Origin: an uncultured Lachnospiraceae bacterium
GTDB lineage: Bacteria > Bacillota > Clostridia > Lachnospirales > Lachnospiraceae
Reading direction: 5' to 3'
DNA: 7,036 nt
Assembly: GCA_910584325.1 (NCBI GenBank)
Contig: CAJTZH010000113.1
Span: forward strand, 1-7,036
Shown here: one piece after another, positions 1 to 4,877 of the stretch
Layout: every line of letters begins with the position of its first letter
Position numbering within the stretch: position 1 is the first letter of the stretch
Made by a program: the position numbers and the translations under genes
Notes under the pieces: model-generated
Database searches by the model: none
Seen by the model: only the letters and a program-made list of their open reading frames with translations
Told to the model about the DNA's origin: nothing

Positions 1-1147
1 GGAAATTATAATGATGCATATATCTCTTTGACGTCTCGTTCTCGTCCAGACCGTCTAATTTCTGCGCATCGGATAACGGCGCCAGCGTACAGACGTTACA
101 AATCTGGGTCTGACCTCTTGTAAACATTGCCGAACCATGTACTCTCGGAATAATATCAACCTCCGCGGCCAGTGGACGAATCTGGGTAATCTCACGTCCG
201 TCCGGTCTTTTATGGTCTTTTAAAATCATCTTGCGGACCGTCTTCTTCTCATACTGATAAACAGCCTCGTCAATCATAGAAAGCCAATCTTCGTTTTCCG
301 CAAAGCTTTCCGCCAGCTTGTCCTTCAACGCCCGGATTCTGTCTTCACGAATCTGTTTTTCTTCCGCGAACATTACGACTTCCATCTCGGCAGGAGGAAC
401 AATCTCCTTAATTGCAGTAAACAATTCTTCAGGAATTGCACAGCTTGTATATTCATGCTTTGCCTTGCCGCACTCGGCAACAATCGTATCAATAAACGCA
501 ATGACCTGCTGATTTACTTCATGCGCCTTGTAAATCGCCTCAATCATCTTGTCTTCCGGCACTTCGTTCGCGCCCGCCTCAATCATAATCACCTTTTCTC
601 TGGTAGACGCCACCGTCAGTTTCAAATCGGAAACCTGATTCTGCGCCGCATTCGGATTGATGACAAACGCACCGTCAATTAAGCCGACCTGCGTTGTCGC
701 GCAAGGTCCGTCAAACGGAATATCCGAAATTGCGACCGCGATTGCGGAACCAAGCATTGCCGTAAGCTCCGGCGCGCACTCCGGGTCAACGGACATGACC
801 ATATTATTAATTGTAACGTCATTTCTGTAATCCTTTGGGAACAACGGTCTCATCGGACGGTCAATAACACGCGACGTAAGAATCGCATTCTCCGATGCCT
901 TACCTTCCCTCTTATTAAACCCTCCCGGAATTTTACCAACAGAATACAGTTTCTCCTCATACTCCACGCTCAGTGGAAAGAAGTCAATTCCTTCCCTCGG
1001 CTTCTCGGAAGCGGTTGCCGTTGATAACACAACCGTATCCCCGTAATGCATAAACGCGGCGCCGTTTGCCTGTGCCGCTACCCTGCCTACGTCAACCCGT
1101 AACGTTCTGCCGGCAAGTTCCATCGTATAACTCTTATACTCTTTCAT
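1..1147 (-). CDS. pnp: Polynucleotide phosphorylase (PNPase), N-terminal 382 codons; 3' end off window
   Basis: PNPase is a trimeric exoribonuclease that degrades RNA 3'->5' by phosphorolysis, releasing nucleoside diphosphates, and can add tails in reverse. The frame is open from the ATG at 1147 to the window edge, so about half of the usual ~700 residues are visible. Residues ~1-135 are the first RNase PH-like domain, with GKIPGGFNKREG at 71-82 and SRVIDRPMRPLFP at 92-104. A helical linker follows. The second RNase PH domain begins at RPDGR (314-318) and continues with HGSAMFTRGQTQ. The catalytic residues of that domain and the KH and S1 domains lie outside the window. The start is fixed by AAAGGAG at 1162-1156 with 8 nt spacing. 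The gene follows the rpsO terminator and a large leader hairpin, so its expression is probably controlled separately from rpsO. Identification is from direct motif recognition and is firm. Confidence 0.98.
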   Translation of the reverse strand, partial: MKEYKSYTMELAGRTLRVDVGRVAAQANGAAFMHYGDTVVLSTATASEKPREGIDFFPLSVEYEEKLYSVGKIPGGFNKREGKASENAILTSRVIDRPMRPLFPKDYRNDVTINNMVMSVDPECAPELTAMLGSAIAVAISDIPFDGPCATTQVGLIDGAFVINPNAAQNQVSDLKLTVASTREKVIMIEAGANEVPEDKMIEAIYKAHEVNQQVIAFIDTIVAECGKAKHEYTSCAIPEELFTAIKEIVPPAEMEVVMFAEEKQIREDRIRALKDKLAESFAENEDWLSMIDEAVYQYEKKTVRKMILKDHKRPDGREITQIRPLAAEVDIIPRVHGSAMFTRGQTQICNVCTLAPLSDAQKLDGLDENETSKRYMHHYNF

Positions 1148-1154
1148 AACAAAA

Positions 1155-1162
1155 TCTCCTTT
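1155..1162 (-). promoter_or_regulatory. Ribosome binding site of pnp
   Basis: The minus strand reads AAAGGAGA, with 7 nt between it and the ATG at 1147. It sits 12 nt downstream of the base of the leader hairpin, with an A/T-only stretch (including the palindrome AATATATATT) just upstream. CTCCT in the 3' strand of the hairpin is complementary to its AGGAG core. Confidence 0.85.
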
Positions 1163-1173
1163 AATATATATTG

Positions 1174-1253
1174 ACAGGAGCCCGAAACAACTGAAAAACA
1201 CATATGCCTTTAACCTATGTGTTTTTCAGTAGTCTCGGGATAAAAACTCCTGT
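1174..1253 (-). promoter_or_regulatory. Long stem-loop in the pnp leader (candidate RNase III/PNPase autoregulatory element)
   Basis: Two 15-nt arms are perfectly complementary: ACTGAAAAACACATA (plus strand 1190-1204) and TATGTGTTTTTCAGT (1216-1230), with an 11-nt loop at 1205-1215. The helix resumes outward with 1187-1188/1232-1233, CCCGA at 1181-1185 with TCGGG at 1235-1239, and ACAGGAG at 1174-1180 with CTCCTGT at 1247-1253. A 7-nt bulge lies at 1240-1246 and a few mismatches near the core. There is no U-tract after it on the minus strand, so it is not an intrinsic terminator. In E. coli a leader stem-loop at the same place, between the rpsO terminator and pnp, is cleaved by RNase III and lets PNPase repress its own synthesis. 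Equivalent function here is inferred from position and shape only. Confidence 0.7.
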
Positions 1254-1267
1254 GCTTTCGCTGTTAA
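1240..1267 (-). promoter_or_regulatory. Weak candidate promoter for pnp
   Basis: On the minus strand TTAACA (1267-1262, five of six matches to TTGACA) is followed after 16 bp by TTTTAT (1245-1240, four of six to TATAAT). It lies just past the rpsO terminator, where a pnp promoter would be useful. Transcription would begin near 1233, keeping the 15-bp core hairpin but losing the 5' strands of the outer stem. The -10 match is poor and the region is A/T-rich, so this may be chance. Confidence 0.25.
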
Positions 1268-1274
1268 AAAACGC

Positions 1275-1299
1275 AAAAAAGGGCGGAAAAATTCCGCCC
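1275..1299 (-). terminator. Intrinsic terminator after rpsO
   Basis: The minus strand reads GGGCGGAA, TTT, TTCCGCCC, then six T residues. This is a perfect 8-bp G/C-rich stem with a 3-nt loop and a U-tract, a textbook Rho-independent terminator. It starts 7 nt after the rpsO stop codon. The plus-strand reading has no U-tract, so it works in the gene direction only. It should separate rpsO from pnp, leaving pnp to read-through or its own promoter. Confidence 0.93.
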
Positions 1300-1306
1300 C
1301 GAAAAA

Positions 1307-1573
1307 TTACTTTCTAAGACCTAAACGTTCAATCAAAGTACGGTATGCTTCAATATCGTTCTTCTTGAGATACTCAAGTAAACCTCTTCTCTGTCCTACC
1401 ATCTTAAGAAGACCTCTTCTTGAATGGTGGTCCTTCTGATTCACCTTTAAATGCTCTGTCAGTTCGTTAATTCTCTCTGTCAGAATCGCAATCTGAACTT
1501 CCGGTGAGCCTGTGTCGCCCGGCTTTCTTCCATATGCAGCAATAATCTCTGCTTTCTTTTCCTTTGATATCAT
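1307..1573 (-). CDS. rpsO: 30S ribosomal protein S15
   Basis: S15 is a primary 16S rRNA-binding protein that binds the central-domain three-way junction early in 30S assembly and contributes to an intersubunit bridge. The protein is 88 residues, the usual length. It begins MISKEKKAEIIAAYG and carries the family hallmarks DTGSPEVQIAILTERI, HLKVNQKDHHSRRGLL and RRGLLEYLKKND, ending in GLRK. The start at 1573 is chosen because AAGGAGG (1588-1582) lies 8 nt upstream and the length fits exactly. The frame stays open upstream to an ATG at 1681, but that would add 36 unrelated residues and lies inside the -10 region. The gene has its own promoter and leader, and is closed by a terminator 7 nt downstream. 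Confidence 0.99.
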   Translation of the reverse strand: MISKEKKAEIIAAYGRKPGDTGSPEVQIAILTERINELTEHLKVNQKDHHSRRGLLKMVGQRRGLLEYLKKNDIEAYRTLIERLGLRK

Positions 1574-1670
1574 TACAATATCCTCCTTTAAAATAATATC
1601 CGCCTCAAACCAAGCCCCGGTCGGAGTTTCCGCAGGCTGAGCAAAGGCACGGTGCTTTTGGCACTCATTC
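1574..1670 (-). promoter_or_regulatory. Structured 5' leader of rpsO, possible S15 autoregulatory site
   Basis: From the predicted transcription start (~1670) to the rpsO ATG there are about 97 nt. They can form GTGC/GCAC (1664-1661 with 1655-1652, loop CAAAA) and CGGA/TCCG (1632-1629 with 1625-1622, loop AAC). The second can be extended by AGCC/GGCT (1638-1635 with 1616-1613) across an internal loop. rpsO mRNAs in several bacteria carry leader structures bound by S15 to repress translation, and this leader has the right size and place. I could not match it to a known S15 leader class by eye, so function is inference. Confidence 0.4.
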
Positions 1671-1676
1671 CTAGTA

Positions 1677-1705
1677 ATCATATCATACGGCAGTAATTAT
1701 TGCAA
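1677..1705 (-). promoter_or_regulatory. Sigma-A-type promoter for rpsO with extended -10
   Basis: On the minus strand TTGCAA (1705-1700, four of six matches to TTGACA) is followed after exactly 17 bp by TATGAT (1682-1677, five of six). A TG at 1685-1684 has the extended -10 spacing. The ribF stop codon (1699-1697) lies within the spacer, so the promoter is embedded in the end of ribF. The predicted start is near 1670. Spacing, the extended -10 element and placement ahead of rpsO agree. Confidence 0.7.
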
Positions 1706-2626
1706 GATATTTTTGCGGCACAGAGCATTTAAAAACTGCCGTGCCGTTTCGCAATCTCTACCAATCTGTTCCTTCAGTTCCCCAAACGATTCAAATTTCT
1801 TTTCTTCCCGTATATAATGATACAGCCTGACATCAAGTGTTTTACCATACAAATCTCCGTTGTATTCAAAAATATATGTTTCCGCCGAAATCAGTTCGTT
1901 ACAGGAATCAACAGTCGGCTTTCTCCCGATATTCGTGACCCCGTCTCTCCATATGCCGTCCAGCAATACCTTTGACGCGTAAACACCGTTTGGCGGCATG
2001 ATTTTATTTTCCGGTGGAAGCATATTAATCGTCGGGAAATCCCATGTCCTCCCTAACTGATTGCCAAAAACAACACATCCCCGTATAAAAAATTCATGCC
2101 CTAGTATAACGGATGCCTCTTCCATCCTCCCCTGTTCAATAAGACTTCTTGCAAGCGTGGAACTGACAATCTGACCGCAAACCGTAACTTTATCAAGAAT
2201 AACGGCGTCAAATCCCAGTTTACAGGACAAACTCTTTAATAAAGCCGCGTTGCCGCTCCGGTTTTTTCCGAATCCGCAGTCGTTTCCTGCTATCACTGCT
2301 CTGGCGCGCAGATTTTTCACAAGAATTTCTTTTACAAAGCGTTCCGCTTCCATAGCCATAATCTCTGTGAACGGGTATTCTATCAGTATATCAATTCCCC
2401 GTTCCCCGATAAGACTCCTTTTTTCCTCTATAGTAGAAATTACTTTATTCACACCAAGATTCCTGTCAAACGTAAACGCCGCGCTCCTGCAATGTCTTTT
2501 ATGTGCCTCTTCGACCGCTCTGTCAAATAAAAGACGATGTCCTAAATGCACACCGTCAAATTTACCGATAACAACAACCGTATCTGACTCCATTACGGCA
2601 TCTTTTGCCTCATTCACCAACAACAT
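1697..2626 (-). CDS. ribF: Bifunctional riboflavin kinase / FAD synthetase
   Basis: RibF phosphorylates riboflavin to FMN and adenylates FMN to FAD. The 309 residues are full length. The N-terminal nucleotidyltransferase domain has GKFDGVHLGH at 21-30, GNDCGFGKNRSGN at 114-126 and VSSTLAR at 154-160, the equivalent of the usual SSTxIR. The C-terminal kinase domain (from ~180) has LGRTWDFPTIN at 191-201, GVYA at 214-217, NIGRKPTV at 232-239, the probable catalytic Glu at 249 and YIREEKKF at 271-278. Two sites depart from consensus: FTFDRNLG (51-58) replaces the common TFDPHP, and Asp196 replaces a Gly that normally precedes the [FI]PT motif. Both domains otherwise look intact. The ATG is 16 nt after the truB stop. 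Its GAGG (2642-2639) is 12 nt away, rather far, so a TTG or GTG a few codons in is possible. It is probably the last gene of the infB transcript. Confidence 0.96.
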   Translation of the reverse strand: MLLVNEAKDAVMESDTVVVIGKFDGVHLGHRLLFDRAVEEAHKRHCRSAAFTFDRNLGVNKVISTIEEKRSLIGERGIDILIEYPFTEIMAMEAERFVKEILVKNLRARAVIAGNDCGFGKNRSGNAALLKSLSCKLGFDAVILDKVTVCGQIVSSTLARSLIEQGRMEEASVILGHEFFIRGCVVFGNQLGRTWDFPTINMLPPENKIMPPNGVYASKVLLDGIWRDGVTNIGRKPTVDSCNELISAETYIFEYNGDLYGKTLDVRLYHYIREEKKFESFGELKEQIGRDCETARQFLNALCRKNILQ

Positions 2627-2642
2627 AACACCAAACTACCTC

Positions 2643-3536
2643 TTATTCTTCTGACGAGTCGTAAAATATTTTAACCGGCGAATAAATTTTGCTGGAAGGC
2701 TCGTACCGGTAAATCCCTACAAACGTTCCGTTTTTCTTATAAACCCGCACTTCGTCATATAAAATTTTCCCGTGCGCACAAAACGGATTGCCGTTGGATA
2801 GTAACTTATCATTCTCTCCGTCATCATACAGCGCCGGCATCGCGTCAAAAAAGCGATCCACCGGAACAATAAAAGAATTCAGCCTGCCTTCCGCCTTAAA
2901 TTGCGACACTTTATCCAGCGTGATACTTGCACTGACATCAAAAAAACTTACCCGCGTACGCACAAGACTGCTCATACAGCCGTGGCAGCCCAGTTTTTCT
3001 CCGATATCATGACAAAGCGTACGAATATATGTACCTTTGGAACAATGAACTTTCATTTTCACAAAGGGAAGTTTCATCTCCAAAATATCAATATCCTGAA
3101 TGGTCACCGTTCTGGGATGTCTTTCGACAATCTGCCCCGAACGCGCGAGATCATATAATTTTCTGCCGTTTACTTTGATTGCGGAATACATCGGAGGAAT
3201 CTGCTCATATGTGCCGATAAATGACATAATCACGTCAAAAACCTGCTTTTCGCCCACCGTAACCTCGCTTCGTGAAAGAACCTTTCCCGACAAATCCTGT
3301 GTATCCGTCTCTATCCCAAGGTAAAGTTCCGCTTCGTATTCCTTGTCCTTATCCGTCAGCATATCGCAAAGTTTCGTTCCTCTTCCGAGACAGACCGGAA
3401 GAACGCCTTGCGCGTCCGGGTCAAGCGTGCCCGTATGTCCGATTTTCTTTTGTCCTAAAATCCCGCGCAGTTTCGCAACTACGTCATGGGACGTAAACCC
3501 TTTTTCTTTATAAACATTGATTATTCCGTTATACAA
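2643..3536 (-). CDS. truB: tRNA pseudouridine(55) synthase
   Basis: TruB isomerises U55 of tRNA to pseudouridine in the T loop and also helps tRNA fold. The 297-residue protein has NGIINVYKEKGFTSHDVV at 3-20 and the signature GHTGTLDPDAQGVLPV at 33-48 with catalytic Asp39. It also has KEYEAEL at 65-71 with the conserved Tyr67, IPPMYSAIKVNGRKLYDLAR at 113-132 and CSKGTYIRTL at 165-174. A C-terminal PUA-like RNA-binding part starts near 240. The start codon is TTG at 3536-3534: the frame has no ATG at the right place, GGAG (3550-3547) sits 10 nt upstream, and starting here gives the expected N-terminus. The TTG is 5 nt past the nrnA stop and its Shine-Dalgarno lies in the nrnA coding end, which suggests translational coupling. 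Confidence 0.97.
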   Translation of the reverse strand: MYNGIINVYKEKGFTSHDVVAKLRGILGQKKIGHTGTLDPDAQGVLPVCLGRGTKLCDMLTDKDKEYEAELYLGIETDTQDLSGKVLSRSEVTVGEKQVFDVIMSFIGTYEQIPPMYSAIKVNGRKLYDLARSGQIVERHPRTVTIQDIDILEMKLPFVKMKVHCSKGTYIRTLCHDIGEKLGCHGCMSSLVRTRVSFFDVSASITLDKVSQFKAEGRLNSFIVPVDRFFDAMPALYDDGENDKLLSNGNPFCAHGKILYDEVRVYKKNGTFVGIYRYEPSSKIYSPVKIFYDSSEE

Positions 3537-3541
3537 AATGA

Positions 3542-4510
3542 TTAAACTCCATATTCCCTGAATTGAATTGTAAGCTGTTCGTCAAGACGTTTTATAATAT
3601 CGTCCGGCGACCCGGCTATCGTGCAGCCGGCCGCGCGGATATGACCGCCGCCGCCAAAACAGCCGCATACTTTACTGACATCAATATAGTCTTTCGAACG
3701 CATACTGACTTTATAACTTCCCTTTAACAGTTCGTACATAAATATTGCTACTTCCACTCCGCCCGTATTACGGAGCTGGTCGATGACCATACCCATCTGA
3801 CTGCTTTTCAGACCGTAAAATTTCATGGTCTCCTGCGTCACGGCGCTGTAAATACATTTACCATCATGAAATACAATGCTTTCAAGCAGCGCTTTTCCCA
3901 CCATCAAATTCTGGTGGTACGTTTTTGTAAAAAAACCGTCGTCAATAATGTGGGTATGATTAATTCCCTTATCCATGAGACGCCCGGCAATCCGCATCGT
4001 CTCCGACGTCGTGGACTGATATTTAAAAATCCCCGTATCACAGATAATTCCGGTATAGAGACACTCGGCGCATGCTTTGCTGATTTGTTCGTCCAAAAGA
4101 CACGTATACAACAGCTCACAGGTAGAGCTTAAATCAGGAAGCACAATATTTTCATCAGCAAATCCGTCATTTGTTACATGATGGTCAATGCAAACTGTAT
4201 ATTTTGTCCTGTTTAAAAGCTCACGAAACGGCTCAAACCGGTCCACTGCACCGCAGTCAAACACGAAAAGCATGTCGTAACGCTTGTCACTGCCGCTAAG
4301 CTGCGTCTTTATCATCTCGATATTGGTCAGATAGGAAAATTCCTCTCCCGGTTTTTGCAAATATAAATCGACTTCCATCTGTGGGAAATTGTCTCTGATA
4401 TAATTGTAAAAGCCAAGCGTGGAACCGATGCAGTCGCCGTCCGGTCTGACATGACCGGTGATTGCTGCCGATTTTATATGGCACAACTTATCATTCAGTT
4501 TCTTTTCCAT
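3542..4510 (-). CDS. nrnA: DHH/DHHA1 phosphoesterase, NrnA-like nanoRNase / pAp phosphatase
   Basis: NrnA proteins hydrolyse short RNA oligomers to mononucleotides and dephosphorylate pAp, replacing oligoribonuclease (Orn) in Bacillota. Starting at 4510 gives 322 residues, close to the usual ~315. The DHH metal-binding motifs are present in order: HVRPDGD at 20-26, FDCGAVD at 84-90 (Asp85), IDHHVTND at 108-115, and ICDTGIFKYQSTT at 156-168 (Asp158). The C-terminal DHHA1 substrate-binding domain has CFGGGGHIRAAGC at 284-296. All expected metal ligands are present, so it should be active. Start choice: the frame has TTG 4528 and ATGs at 4525, 4516 and 4510; GAGG (4523-4520) is 9 nt from 4510 and too close to the others. 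It overlaps rbfA by 20 nt in another frame, implying coupling. The exact substrate (nanoRNA, pAp or a cyclic-dinucleotide product) cannot be read from sequence. Confidence 0.93.
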   Translation of the reverse strand: MEKKLNDKLCHIKSAAITGHVRPDGDCIGSTLGFYNYIRDNFPQMEVDLYLQKPGEEFSYLTNIEMIKTQLSGSDKRYDMLFVFDCGAVDRFEPFRELLNRTKYTVCIDHHVTNDGFADENIVLPDLSSTCELLYTCLLDEQISKACAECLYTGIICDTGIFKYQSTTSETMRIAGRLMDKGINHTHIIDDGFFTKTYHQNLMVGKALLESIVFHDGKCIYSAVTQETMKFYGLKSSQMGMVIDQLRNTGGVEVAIFMYELLKGSYKVSMRSKDYIDVSKVCGCFGGGGHIRAAGCTIAGSPDDIIKRLDEQLTIQFREYGV

Positions 4511-4859
4511 TCGCATTAACCTCATCAATCAGTCTTGACATATTGACACCATACTCGATGGACTGGTCCAATACGAAAGTAATCTCCGGCGTATTGCGCA
4601 AATTAATATTCTTCGCAAGTTTTGACCGGATAAAACCTTCCGCATTTTTCAGTCCCTTAATGGTATCCTTTTGTGCCTGTTCGTCGCCGAGAACGCTGAT
4701 ATAAGCTTTGCATGTTTTCAAATCGGGAGAAACTTCAACTGTCACAACCGAAGTCATAGGATGAATCCGCGGGTCTTTTATCTCCCCTCTGATAATATTG
4801 CTCAGCTCTTTCAATACTTCACCGTTTATTCTCGTATTCTTGATACTATTCTTTCTCAT
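4491..4859 (-). CDS. rbfA: 30S ribosome-binding factor A
   Basis: RbfA is a small KH-like protein that binds free 30S subunits, helps the 16S 5' end and helix 1 mature, and supports growth in the cold. The protein is 122 residues, typical of the family. It shows R-I-N at the N-terminus, then LKELSNIIRGEIKDPRI at 16-32, VTVEVSPDLKTCKAYISVLG at 39-58, and the C-terminal KNINLRNTPEITFVLDQSIEYG. The ATG is 18 nt after the infB stop. GAGG at 4867-4864 leaves only 4 nt of spacing, which is short. Its last 20 nt overlap nrnA. Neighbouring infB and truB are standard partners for this gene. Confidence 0.97.
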   Translation of the reverse strand: MRKNSIKNTRINGEVLKELSNIIRGEIKDPRIHPMTSVVTVEVSPDLKTCKAYISVLGDEQAQKDTIKGLKNAEGFIRSKLAKNINLRNTPEITFVLDQSIEYGVNMSRLIDEVNANGKETE

Positions 4860-4877
4860 ATAACCTCATTTCACTTT

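Noticed and set aside
1171..1176. Perfect TTGACA -35 box on the plus strand
   Set aside because: No acceptable -10 element lies 16-18 bp downstream (the sequence there is A-rich, from the hairpin arm), and no plus-strand gene follows.
1163..1190. Minus-strand TTGTTT-16-TATATT as a pnp promoter
   Set aside because: Transcription would begin inside the Shine-Dalgarno, leaving no ribosome binding site. The TATA-like match reflects the A/T-rich spacer.
1174..1253. The large hairpin as a second terminator or an inserted mobile palindrome
   Set aside because: It lacks a U-tract after the stem on the minus strand, and no target-site duplication or second copy is seen in the window. Its position directly before pnp fits a leader element better.
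1588..1668. 26-codon leader ORF (MSAKSTVPLLSLRKLRPGLG...) ending at the rpsO Shine-Dalgarno
   Set aside because: The ATG would sit about 2 nt from the predicted transcript start with no usable ribosome binding site, the Leu/Arg-rich peptide resembles no leader peptide I know, and an open run of 26 codons is common by chance. Its stop abutting AAGGAGG is the only curious point.
1574..1681. N-terminal extension of S15 from the in-frame ATG at 1681
   Set aside because: It would add 36 residues unlike any S15, lies within the predicted -10 region so would not be on the rpsO transcript, and the ATG at 1573 has a strong Shine-Dalgarno and gives the standard 88 residues.
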